Below, one piece after another: positions 1 through 7,058 of a stretch of 42,517 nt of DNA (position 1 is its first letter; each line of letters starts with the position of its first letter). The translations under genes and the position numbers were made by a program. The DNA comes from Campylobacter jejuni. GTDB lineage: Bacteria > Campylobacterota > Campylobacteria > Campylobacterales > Campylobacteraceae. Where the stretch lies: the NCBI RefSeq assembly GCF_002179635.1, contig NZ_NFOE01000024.1:1-42517 (forward strand). The letters run 5' to 3'. Below the pieces are notes generated by a model, which was not told the origin of the DNA, ran no database searches, and saw only the letters and a program-made list of their open reading frames with translations.

Positions 1-669
1 ACCTTTTCTTTGTTTTAGCAAGTCTTTTAAACTAGGATTAGCTAATTGATAAGGTAGATTGTGTAAAAGTTGGGTGATGCCTTGGAAGGAGTCTTCTGAT
101 GAGTTTCCTTGTCTAACAACCAAAGATTTTATACTTTCTATACACAAAGAATTAGTCATAGCTATGGTGTTTTCGTAAATTTCATAGAAATTTGACATTA
201 AAAGCAAATCATAAGTTTTTACAAAAAAGTGAATTTTTTCTTGCTCAAAAAAACGATAAAAAGTTAAAAAGTTAATATCTTCATATAAATAGATATGAAG
301 TCTTTTATCTTGTAAATCTTGACTAAAATCATTTAAATGCAAAGCAATATATATAAGTTCTATTTCAGGTTCTATAATGCAAATATAATCTTTAAGTGGA
401 TTTTTCAATAATTCAAAAATTAACATACCATTGCCAATTCCAAAAAAGATTAAAAAAGGATGTCTTTTGTAATTTTGCTCATAAAAAGATAAATTATCTA
501 AAGCATTTTGCATACAAAATTGTTTTGTTTTGTGATCATAAATATCGTAGTTTTTTTCAAAAAGTTCAAATCTTTCGTTAGATTTTACTTGTAAGATTTT
601 ATCAGCTAAGCTTGCATTGATTTCTTTTAAGACTTGTAAATTTTTAGAAAAATTAAGTTCAAGTAGCAT
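1..669 (-). CDS. Maf-family motility accessory factor, N-terminal part (cut by window edge)
   Basis: An open frame runs on the minus strand from an ATG at 669 to base 1 with no stop, giving 223 residues. AAGGAA lies about 8 nt before the ATG. The N-terminus (MLLELNFSKNLQVLKEINAS), a glycine-containing segment (FLIFFGIGNG, about residues 73-82) and the following IIEPE look like the N-terminal half of Campylobacter Maf proteins, which usually exceed 600 residues. The family is thought to attach nonulosonic acids such as pseudaminic acid to flagellin in the cytoplasm. The gene lies 40 nt downstream of pseI on the same strand, as expected for a flagellin-glycosylation locus. The central DUF115 domain is outside the window, so the paralogue cannot be named. 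No poly-G phase-variation tract is seen in this part. Confidence 0.72.
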   Translation of the reverse strand, partial: MLLELNFSKNLQVLKEINASLADKILQVKSNERFELFEKNYDIYDHKTKQFCMQNALDNLSFYEQNYKRHPFLIFFGIGNGMLIFELLKNPLKDYICIIEPEIELIYIALHLNDFSQDLQDKRLHIYLYEDINFLTFYRFFEQEKIHFFVKTYDLLLMSNFYEIYENTIAMTNSLCIESIKSLVVRQGNSSEDSFQGITQLLHNLPYQLANPSLKDLLKQRKG

Positions 670-709
670 TATAGTTCCTTATTTATATTTTTTTAAGCAA
701 AAGCATAAA

Positions 710-1744
710 TCATTCCAAAAAATGCTGCTCCTTTAGTGCTGTGCCAAACTTTATATCACAACTTGCTTTTTTACCAAGTATGATAGGTAAAAATTTAGGA
801 TGCAAGCCAAGGCTTGGTCTTACACTTTTTACATTTTCTAGTGTAAAAATTTCACCTTTTTTGATGTCTTTGCTAGCATATAAGCTTCTTGCAAAATGGC
901 GGTTTTTTAAGGTTTTTTCATTTATTGTTAAGCTAGCTTTACCTAGTGCTTGCTCGCTTAAGCGCACCATAGAGCACATTTGTTTAAACTCTTCATAATC
1001 AAGACTAAATTTAGCATCAGCACTATTTAAAGTTTTATCTAATATAAAATGTTTTTCTATAACTCTTGCGCCAAGAGCTACGGCTAAAGTAGGTGCTAAA
1101 AATCCCTCGCTATGATCACTTAAACCTACAATAGTATTAAATTTTTCTTGTAAAGTTTTTATGACATTTAGATTTAAATCACAAATTTGTGAGGGATAAG
1201 CTGAAGTGCATTTTAGCAAAATCAAATTCGGATTGTTTTCTTCTTGAAAAATTTTAGCAATCATTTCAAGTTCTTCTTCATAGGCTATGCCTGTAGAAAC
1301 TAAAGTAGGTTTGTTTTCTTTTGCTACATAACGCACAAAATCATAATCATTTACTTCAAAAGAAGCAATTTTATAAGCTGGTGGATTAAATTGTCTTAAA
1401 AAATTTACATCTTCTTTAGAAAAAGGACTAGAAAAGCAAATTAAACCTTCGTTTTTGGCGCATTCAAAAAGTTTTTCATGCCATTCATAAGGTGTTTTAG
1501 CTTCTTCATATAGTTCATATAGTTTGCGTCCATGCCATAAACCACCTTCAATAATAAAATCTTTTTTGTCAGAATTTAGTGTTAAGCTATCTGGGGTGTA
1601 GGTTTGAATTTTTATAGCATCAGCTCCTGCTTGTTTGGCTGCTTGTATAGTTTTTAAAGCTACTTCAAGGCTATTTGCATGATTAGCTGAAAGCTCGGCA
1701 ATGATAAAAACTTTTTCATTTATATTAAAATTTTTTATAAACAT
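710..1744 (-). CDS. pseI: Pseudaminic acid synthase PseI (NeuB family)
   Basis: The 344-residue protein condenses phosphoenolpyruvate with 2,4-diacetamido-2,4,6-trideoxy-altrose to make pseudaminic acid, the sugar of Campylobacter flagellin. It has the NeuB TIM-barrel start IAELSANHANS (residues 15-25), the metal and catalytic segment VIEKHFILDK and a C-terminal SAF (antifreeze-like) domain from about residue 283 (RSLYASKDIKKGE). It closely resembles my memory of C. jejuni Cj1317, more than the sialic or legionaminic synthases. The start is the ATG at 1744, not the TTG one codon upstream, because AAGG is correctly spaced before the ATG. The maf gene downstream would use the product. Confidence 0.93.
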   Translation of the reverse strand: MFIKNFNINEKVFIIAELSANHANSLEVALKTIQAAKQAGADAIKIQTYTPDSLTLNSDKKDFIIEGGLWHGRKLYELYEEAKTPYEWHEKLFECAKNEGLICFSSPFSKEDVNFLRQFNPPAYKIASFEVNDYDFVRYVAKENKPTLVSTGIAYEEELEMIAKIFQEENNPNLILLKCTSAYPSQICDLNLNVIKTLQEKFNTIVGLSDHSEGFLAPTLAVALGARVIEKHFILDKTLNSADAKFSLDYEEFKQMCSMVRLSEQALGKASLTINEKTLKNRHFARSLYASKDIKKGEIFTLENVKSVRPSLGLHPKFLPIILGKKASCDIKFGTALKEQHFLE

Positions 1745-1775
1745 CAAAGGCCTTTTTTAATTTAAATAAAAATTT

Positions 1776-1781
1776 ACTATA
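1776..1781 (-). promoter_or_regulatory. Possible -10 box for pseI-maf
   Basis: On the minus strand TATAGT lies 31 nt upstream of the pseI ATG, in the divergent gap 1745-1861. There is no extended TG and no clear -35, so this is a weak AT-rich match. The same gap must also carry the promoter for the plus-strand fliN group, which I could not place. Confidence 0.3.
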
Positions 1782-1861
1782 TTTTATATTTTAATTATTA
1801 ATTATGATTAAAGGTTTATGTTAGTAAAATAAATTTATTATAAGTTTCTAAGGAAAAAGCT

Positions 1862-2284
1862 ATGACTAAAACACTTGAATATTCAATTTATCATTTTTGT
1901 GAGCACATTTTAAAACTTAAAATTGCACCAACAAGTGTAATTAGAGGTGAGCTTTATGGGGCTTCTATACCTTTATATTTTAAAGATGAAGAATATAGTT
2001 TTTATTTGTTCTTCCAAAAAAAAGCTTTAAATGAAATTGCATTATTTTTATTACATGAAGAATTAAAAGAAGACGGTTTGGCAGATTTGGTAAAAGAAGT
2101 GGCTAATCAAATCATAGGTTATGCTAAAAAACTACTTAATGATACTAATGGTAAAGATGAGTATCGTTTGGGTGTTCCTGAATATTTAGGACGTATTGAT
2201 GGGTTTTCAAAAATCAAGCTCAAAGAAAAATTTACCTATGAGATGAAAAATGCTCGTTTTAGAATAGGTTATAAAAAATTATGA
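1862..2284 (+). CDS. CheX/CheC-like protein of the fliN cluster
   Basis: A 140-residue soluble protein without signal peptide or membrane helix. The middle (E79-V-A-N82 followed by QIIGYAKKLL, then GVPEYLGR) resembles the helix and following strand of CheX/CheC phosphatases, where an E-x-x-N motif attacks CheY-phosphate. That assignment is by eye. AAGGAA precedes the ATG. Its TGA overlaps the fliN ATG (ATGA), so the two are translationally coupled. This is the position of the unnamed gene before fliN in C. jejuni (Cj0350, from memory). A role at the flagellar switch or in CheY-P removal is inference; a non-catalytic FliY/CheX relative is the alternative. Confidence 0.62.
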   Translation: MTKTLEYSIYHFCEHILKLKIAPTSVIRGELYGASIPLYFKDEEYSFYLFFQKKALNEIALFLLHEELKEDGLADLVKEVANQIIGYAKKLLNDTNGKDEYRLGVPEYLGRIDGFSKIKLKEKFTYEMKNARFRIGYKKL

Positions 2285-2577
2285 TAGAAGATCATTTAGG
2301 GTTATTGCAATCTTATGAAGATATTTTAGATATTAGCGTTGACTTTGTTAGTGAACTTGGTACGACTAATATGAGTGTAAAAGATCTTTTAAAATTAGAA
2401 GTAGGTTCTGTGATAGATCTTGAAAAGCCAGCAGGTGAAAGTGTGGAACTTTACTTAAACAAAAGAATTTTTGGTAAGGGCGAGGTAATGGTGTATGAGA
2501 AAAACCTTGCTATAAGGATTAATGAGATTTTAGATTCAAAATCAGTGTTGCAGTATTTTAAAAAAGAATTGCAATGA
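2281..2577 (+). CDS. fliN: Flagellar motor switch protein FliN
   Basis: The 98-residue protein is almost entirely one SpoA/FliMN_C domain: DISVDFVSELGTTNMSV, then LLKLEVGSVIDLEKPAGE, then VELYLNKRIFGKGEV and an IRINEIL end. FliN forms the lower C-ring of the flagellar switch and docks the export ATPase complex. It overlaps the gene on each side by 4 nt (ATGA), which makes it the middle of a three-gene flagellar unit. The length is normal for a short FliN; Campylobacter also encodes the longer FliY elsewhere. Confidence 0.93.
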   Translation: MIEDHLGLLQSYEDILDISVDFVSELGTTNMSVKDLLKLEVGSVIDLEKPAGESVELYLNKRIFGKGEVMVYEKNLAIRINEILDSKSVLQYFKKELQ

Positions 2578-3332
2578 AATTTATTTGGATTTTGCTACTT
2601 GCTTTGCCTCTTTTTGGGGCAAAAATTCTTGATTATAATATCTATCCAAGAGAAGATAGGGTAGATATCACTTTTTCATTTGATGTTCCTTATAAAGAAG
2701 GTATTAGTCAAAAGAGAAAAGGCGATATTATTATTTTTACATTAAATGCCCAAAGTGCTAAAGAAGAGAACAAGACGTTAAATTCTAATATTGTTAAAAA
2801 AATAAAAATTTTTTCAGAAGATAAAAAAACTTTCATAGCTTTAAGTATCGGTGATAAAATACAAATTAATGCAGATGCAATTGGCGAATATGGATTAAGA
2901 TTACGCGCGCAAAAAGAGGGTGTAAATTTAACTACCAAAAAAAGCTTAGATGAAAAAAACGAGGAAATAAAAATGCAAGAGTATGATTTTACAAATTATA
3001 TTTTAGTTGTAAGTGTTTTGGTGCTTTTGCTTGTTGGACTTTGGTTTTTAAAAATATATTTAAGACAAAAACATCCTTTGGATAGAAATTTTAATTTAAT
3101 CTTTCAAAGACCACTTGATAGACACAATCAACTTGTAGTTTTTGAGTATGCTTTGAAGCGTTATACTATGATCATAGGAAATTCTAATGTAGTATTAGAA
3201 ACAAGTGAAGCTTTGATAAAAGACGAAGAGCAAAATAAAACACCGCAAAAGCCAAAAGAGAAAGACTTTGATTCTTATTTTGAAGAAAACAAACAAAGAT
3301 TACAAAATTTACTTTTAAAACAAAACAATTAA
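2574..3332 (+). CDS. fliO: FliO-like flagellar export component (single-pass membrane protein)
   Basis: The 252-residue protein has a signal-like hydrophobic start (residues 1-16, ending LFGAK), a periplasmic segment of about 120 residues, one membrane helix around 142-161 (YILVVSVLVLLLVGLWFL) and a cytoplasmic tail in which NQLVVFEYALKRYTMIIG fits the small beta domain of FliO. Placement directly after fliN matches the fliN-fliO order of many bacteria. FliO helps assemble the FliP core of the flagellar export gate. The long periplasmic part is unusual against enteric FliO but fits epsilonproteobacterial versions as I remember them. The start overlaps fliN by ATGA; the stop shares TTAA with the convergent phosphatase gene. 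Confidence 0.72.
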   Translation: MKFIWILLLALPLFGAKILDYNIYPREDRVDITFSFDVPYKEGISQKRKGDIIIFTLNAQSAKEENKTLNSNIVKKIKIFSEDKKTFIALSIGDKIQINADAIGEYGLRLRAQKEGVNLTTKKSLDEKNEEIKMQEYDFTNYILVVSVLVLLLVGLWFLKIYLRQKHPLDRNFNLIFQRPLDRHNQLVVFEYALKRYTMIIGNSNVVLETSEALIKDEEQNKTPQKPKEKDFDSYFEENKQRLQNLLLKQNN

Positions 3333-4825
3333 TTTTTTTGATTAAAAGCTAAAATGATAAGTTTTGGTTTTGAAATCTTTTTAATCTCTTCTTTTGAAAA
3401 ATAAATTTGCTTTTTATCTGAGTAAATATACAAAGTGTGATTTTTTAGCATAAAATCAAGATTTATATCGGTATCTTTTGCAAGTTTCTTTGCCAATGCT
3501 AGAATAAAATTAAGCCAAGATAATATATGATTGTTTGGTAATAATTCTTTAATATGTTCAATAACTAAAGGATTAATGCTTTTTCCATTAGCCTTTAAAA
3601 GTGTAGATATGAGTAAAATTTCCTTGTGTGAAAAGCCAAAATGCAAGCCATTTAAAGCCATATAAGCACTATGCTCATTAGCAAAATAAAAATTAACTCT
3701 TTCTCCAATATGTGCTAGTTTTGCTGCATTTAAAAGATCTTTTTTGAAACTAATATCAACTTTATGAATAGGTAAAAGTGTATCAAATAATTTATTTGCA
3801 AAATACGCACTTTTATCATTATAATCTATATTAAAACGATCTTGTAAAGATTTTAAACTTGGATTAAAATTAGGTGGAAATTTAGCATTAAATTTTGAAA
3901 AATCAATAGTGTCGTTTTTTATCTTGGCGTATTTTTGAAAAAGATTGGACAAAAACACACCCTCTCTTACACCCACTGCTGAGGTGATAATGTTTTTAGC
4001 TTTTAGTTTTTTTGCTAAGGCTAGAAAGATCACACAACCTTCTTTTATGGTGTCAAAACGATCTTTTTTGATATTAAAATCAACTAAATTTTTAGCATTT
4101 TGAATTTTTTCTATATGATTTTTTTCTTCTTCAAAATCATATATAAAGTTATGGATCATTTTGAAAGGATAGGAATTTTTTTTCATTATAGAATTTGACA
4201 ATGCTCTTAAACTTCCACCTATAGCAATGATATTTTCATTTTGAAAATGCTTTGGGATTTGTGTTAGTGTTTCTTGTATAAACTGATTTAATGCGTTAAA
4301 TTTTTTAGTATCATAAAAAATTTCTTTTAATCTTACTGTGCCAAGATCAAGTGAAATGCAATCCACAATTTTACCTTCTTTAATCAAGCAAAGTTCAGTT
4401 GATCCGCCACCTATATCTATAGTGGTTGCATTTTGAATATTTGATAGTAAATTTAACGCAGCGAGACCACCTAGAAATGATTCTGTTTTTCCATTAATGC
4501 ATTTTATATTTAAACCTACATTTTTTGATATTCTAGTAATAAATTCTTTTGCATTAGGTGCATCTCTTAGCGCAGAAGTTCCAACAGCAATAATTTTTCT
4601 ACATTTTTCTTTTAAAGCTTTTTCTTTAAAGTAGGATAAAGCTTTTTCAGCTTTAAGCATGGCTTCTTCTTGAAGAATTTTATTATTGTTATAAGCATTT
4701 TCTCCAAGTCTTACTTTCTTTTTGTGTTCACTGCAAATAAAAAAACCATATCTTGATGTTCTTTCAAAAATCACCATACGAACAGAGTTAGAACCAAGAT
4801 CAATTACTGCTGTTTTTTTAGCCAT
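3329..4825 (-). CDS. ppx: Ppx/GppA-family exopolyphosphatase / pppGpp phosphatase
   Basis: A 498-residue protein of the ASKHA fold. The N-terminal phosphate loop VIDLGSNSVR (residues 7-16), the acidic segment NGKTES (111-116) and the second phosphate motif IDIGGGSTEL (137-146) are intact. A C-terminal region of about 200 residues resembles the HD-like helical domain of long Ppx/GppA proteins (AHIGERV, FGFSHKE). The family removes terminal phosphate from polyphosphate or converts pppGpp to ppGpp; the sequence alone does not separate these. The start is the ATG at 4825 (MAKKTAVIDLGSN), not the TTG one codon earlier. It overlaps the fdxB stop by one base (TGATG), so it is probably co-transcribed. 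Confidence 0.88.
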   Translation of the reverse strand: MAKKTAVIDLGSNSVRMVIFERTSRYGFFICSEHKKKVRLGENAYNNNKILQEEAMLKAEKALSYFKEKALKEKCRKIIAVGTSALRDAPNAKEFITRISKNVGLNIKCINGKTESFLGGLAALNLLSNIQNATTIDIGGGSTELCLIKEGKIVDCISLDLGTVRLKEIFYDTKKFNALNQFIQETLTQIPKHFQNENIIAIGGSLRALSNSIMKKNSYPFKMIHNFIYDFEEEKNHIEKIQNAKNLVDFNIKKDRFDTIKEGCVIFLALAKKLKAKNIITSAVGVREGVFLSNLFQKYAKIKNDTIDFSKFNAKFPPNFNPSLKSLQDRFNIDYNDKSAYFANKLFDTLLPIHKVDISFKKDLLNAAKLAHIGERVNFYFANEHSAYMALNGLHFGFSHKEILLISTLLKANGKSINPLVIEHIKELLPNNHILSWLNFILALAKKLAKDTDINLDFMLKNHTLYIYSDKKQIYFSKEEIKKISKPKLIILAFNQKN

Positions 4826-5070
4826 CAAATATCTTTATTTTTATGTTTTAAGCGAAGTTCGTCAATGCTTTCTACATTGTCAGGATCAGGTATGATACAA
4901 TCTACTGGACAAGCTACTATACAAGCTGGCTCTGAAAATTCATTCACACATTCAGTGCAAAGATCAGGATCTATAACATAAATTGGATCATTATCATAAA
5001 TTGCTTCATCCGGACATTCTTCTCTGCATGCATCACAGGATATACATTCTCTAGTGATTAATAGTGACAT
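4825..5070 (-). CDS. fdxB: 2[4Fe-4S] ferredoxin FdxB
   Basis: An 81-residue ferredoxin with the clusters C9xxC12xxC15xxxC19P and C38xxC41x8C50xxxC54P. The eight-residue insertion in the second motif is the YfhL/Allochromatium-type arrangement, which binds two low-potential [4Fe-4S] centres. It would carry electrons in the cytoplasm. AAAAGGAAAAAT before the ATG is a good ribosome site. It is followed with a one-base overlap by the ppx/gppA gene; a hairpin and a possible promoter separate it from cosR upstream. Confidence 0.92.
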   Translation of the reverse strand: MSLLITRECISCDACREECPDEAIYDNDPIYVIDPDLCTECVNEFSEPACIVACPVDCIIPDPDNVESIDELRLKHKNKDI

Positions 5071-5101
5071 ATTTTTCCTTTTATTGAGTAATAAAGCTAA
5101 C

Positions 5102-5112
5102 TTTATACTATA
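5102..5112 (-). promoter_or_regulatory. Probable -10 region for fdxB-ppx
   Basis: On the minus strand, overlapping TATAGT and TATAAA hexamers lie about 32 nt upstream of the fdxB ATG, in the gap after the cosR terminator hairpin. There is no recognisable -35 and no extended TG. The position is right for a promoter separating fdxB from cosR. Confidence 0.4.
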
Positions 5113-5157
5113 TAAAAACTTATATGTAATTTAAAGTAATAAAGAAAAATAAAATCT

Positions 5158-5190
5158 AATTTTTAGAATGAATTAATCATTCTAAAAATT
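5158..5190 (-). terminator. Hairpin terminator after cosR
   Basis: A 14-bp perfect stem (arms 5158-5171 and 5177-5190, 5-nt loop) begins a few bases after the cosR stop on the minus strand. It is followed by T-rich sequence on that strand (ATTTTATTTTTC after a short interruption). The stem is AT-rich but long. Confidence 0.6.
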
Positions 5191-5192
5191 TT

Positions 5193-5867
5193 TTAGTTAG
5201 TTTTTTTAGGAAAACAAAAGCGATATCCCCTACGACGTACAGTCTCTATAGTGGAGATATTAAGCGGTTTATCCATTTTCTGTCTTATTTGATTGATTGC
5301 AACTTCTATAACATTTGGAGTTACAAGTTCAGGTTCTTCCCAAATAGCATCTAAAAGTTGTTCTTTTGATACGATTTGATCAGAATGTCTAGCTAAATGA
5401 GTTAAAACTTCAAAAGGCTTTCCTTTTAATTCTATATCTTTTCCTTGGTAAGTGATTTTTTCTTCATCAGGATCAATCACCAAATCATCAATTTTAATCA
5501 CATTAGTTCCACCAAATCTAAGTCTAGCTTCAATTCTTGCCATTAAAATTTCAAAGTCTAAAGGTTTTTTTATATAATCATCTGCTCCAGCTTTTAAAGC
5601 TTTGATTTCATTTTCTTTGTCTGCTTTTGCGCATATTGCTACTATAGCAGTTCGCGGGGATTTTTGTTTGATAGCATTGATCAAATCACTTGCATCATTA
5701 TTACCAATAATCCAATTTGATAATACTAAATCATAATGTCTAATACCTATAAAATACTCAGCGTCTTTAAAATTTTCTGAAGTATCACTTTGGTAGCCAA
5801 ACTCGTTTAAAGTGTTTGATAAAGTTTTATTAAGTGATGCTTCATCTTCTACAACTAAAATACGCAT
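5193..5867 (-). CDS. cosR: CosR, orphan OmpR-type response regulator
   Basis: A 224-residue protein with an N-terminal receiver (about 1-115) and a C-terminal winged-helix DNA-binding domain (about 130-220, ending RRRGYRFCF). In C. jejuni CosR is essential and controls oxidative-stress genes. The residue at the usual phosphorylation position is N51 (LVLSNW) instead of Asp, while the acidic pair E7/D8 and the KKP motif (K100) remain. It should therefore not be switched by ordinary Asp phosphorylation, and no histidine kinase lies beside it. AAAGGAATAAA precedes the ATG, a near-consensus promoter lies in the short gap after folB, and a hairpin follows the stop. Confidence 0.93.
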   Translation of the reverse strand: MRILVVEDEASLNKTLSNTLNEFGYQSDTSENFKDAEYFIGIRHYDLVLSNWIIGNNDASDLINAIKQKSPRTAIVAICAKADKENEIKALKAGADDYIKKPLDFEILMARIEARLRFGGTNVIKIDDLVIDPDEEKITYQGKDIELKGKPFEVLTHLARHSDQIVSKEQLLDAIWEEPELVTPNVIEVAINQIRQKMDKPLNISTIETVRRRGYRFCFPKKTN

Positions 5868-5898
5868 TTTATTCCTTTGAAGATAGTTTTAGTGCAAA

Positions 5899-5927
5899 AG
5901 TATAACACAAATTAAGCAAATATTCAA
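5899..5927 (-). promoter_or_regulatory. Sigma70 promoter of cosR
   Basis: On the minus strand: TTGAAT (5922-5927), a 17-nt spacer, then extended -10 TGT-TATACT (hexamer 5899-5904). The predicted start leaves a leader of about 25 nt before the cosR ATG. It is the best -35/-10 combination in the window and gives cosR its own transcript apart from plsY-folB. Confidence 0.72.
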
Positions 5928-5944
5928 AATTCTTTAAAAAAATT

Positions 5945-6262
5945 TTAATATTTTTTACTTAGACTGGCTCCAACGCATGCATTTTTGATAATATCAGGTT
6001 TATAGCAAGTGATATTTATAAATTTAAGCTTTTTATTATGTTTTTTAATATCTTTGCATATGTATTTTAGAGATTTTTCTATAGTTTTAAATTTTTTATT
6101 TTTATAAATTTTTTCTATTCTAGTACATAATTTTGCATAATCTAAAAATTTCTTACTTTTAGCTTCTAATTCTATTAAGACTTTTTGCTCTTGAATTCTT
6201 TCAAAATCTAAAAGTCCTATAATGCATTTAAATTCCAAGTTAACTTTTATATGACTTTGCAT
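5945..6262 (-). CDS. folB: Dihydroneopterin aldolase-like protein FolB
   Basis: A 105-residue protein with the FolB/T-fold outline: an N-terminal strand, the IIGLLDFERIQEQ substrate loop (about residues 14-26), QKVLIELEAK, and the C-terminal ITCYKPDII with the conserved Lys. FolB cleaves dihydroneopterin to 6-hydroxymethyl-dihydropterin in folate synthesis. It is about 10-15 residues shorter than usual, and identity to the family is low by eye. Its start lies 16 nt inside the end of plsY, so the two are coupled. Position between plsY and cosR matches C. jejuni as I recall. Confidence 0.75.
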   Translation of the reverse strand: MQSHIKVNLEFKCIIGLLDFERIQEQKVLIELEAKSKKFLDYAKLCTRIEKIYKNKKFKTIEKSLKYICKDIKKHNKKLKFINITCYKPDIIKNACVGASLSKKY

Positions 6263-6858
6263 TCTTGTTTTCCAATTAGTCTTAAAATATTTGGTATATG
6301 CTTATAAACTACTATAAAAGCAATGATAAATATCGGTGCATGCGTATTGATTACAGGCATATCATAATGAAATACAAAAGAAGTTATAATTAAAACAACC
6401 AAGGCTCCAAGCGAAGCTAAGCTTGAAATTTTAAACACTTTTCCTATAACAAACCAAGCTAAAATTGCAGACATGATTTCAAAAGGTAAAAATACTGCTA
6501 AAACTCCAGCTCCAGTAGCTACTCCCTTACCACCTTCAAATTTTAAATAAGGAGAAAAGCAGTGTCCAAATACTGCTAAAACAGCCATAGTCCATAAGAT
6601 ATTTTCATCATAAGCTAAAAATTTTGCCACTAATATAGGTATAATTCCTTTTAGTGCATCTAAAATAATAGTCGCAACAGCAAGTGTTTTGGCAAGTTTA
6701 GGGTCGCTTTCTTTTACCACTCTTAAAACATTAGTAGCACCTATGCTTTTACTACCTGCATTTTTAATATTTGTTTTGGCAAAAATTTGAGCTAGTAAAA
6801 GCCCAAATGGTATAGCACCTATGAGATAAGCTAAAAGATAGATTATTAAATTTTCCAT
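6247..6858 (-). CDS. plsY: Glycerol-3-phosphate acyltransferase PlsY
   Basis: A 203-residue polytopic inner-membrane protein with about five hydrophobic segments. It transfers acyl groups from acyl-phosphate to glycerol-3-phosphate, the first step of phospholipid synthesis. The family motifs are present: GSKSIGATNVLR (35-46) and FEGGKGVATGAG (107-118). The length is typical. It is first in the plsY-folB pair, with a TGC-TATCAT extended -10 upstream and AGGAT before the ATG. Confidence 0.94.
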   Translation of the reverse strand: MENLIIYLLAYLIGAIPFGLLLAQIFAKTNIKNAGSKSIGATNVLRVVKESDPKLAKTLAVATIILDALKGIIPILVAKFLAYDENILWTMAVLAVFGHCFSPYLKFEGGKGVATGAGVLAVFLPFEIMSAILAWFVIGKVFKISSLASLGALVVLIITSFVFHYDMPVINTHAPIFIIAFIVVYKHIPNILRLIGKQECKVI

Positions 6859-6894
6859 TTATTTTTTTATCCTGATTTTATAAAACTTTATAAA

Positions 6895-6903
6895 ATGATA
6901 GCA
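6895..6903 (-). promoter_or_regulatory. Extended -10 promoter of plsY-folB
   Basis: On the minus strand TGC-TATCAT (hexamer 6895-6900, TGC 6901-6903) matches an extended -10 box with one mismatch in the hexamer. It lies about 36 nt upstream of the plsY ATG. No -35 is apparent, as usual in Campylobacter. Confidence 0.5.
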
Positions 6904-6941
6904 AAAAACCCTGAAATAAATATTTAAGATATATTTTATCC

Positions 6942-6947
6942 TATAAT
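6942..6947 (+). promoter_or_regulatory. Possible -10 box of the cytochrome c peroxidase gene
   Basis: A perfect TATAAT hexamer lies about 110 nt upstream of the peroxidase ATG in the 200-nt divergent gap 6859-7058. It has no TG extension and no -35. A second candidate, TATAGA at 6994-6999, is closer to the gene and follows a T-rich stretch. I cannot decide between them. Confidence 0.35.
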
Positions 6948-7058
6948 AATTTTTATTGTCAAATAGAAATTTTTTATTTTGTTTAAAGAAAATTATAGAT
7001 ATATTTTCAATAAGTTTATTTTAAATAGGCTTTATTTTATCTTATTTAGGAGTGGATA

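Noticed and set aside
396..581. 61-residue plus-strand open frame
   Set aside because: It lies antisense within the maf coding frame, has no ribosome site and no protein-like composition.
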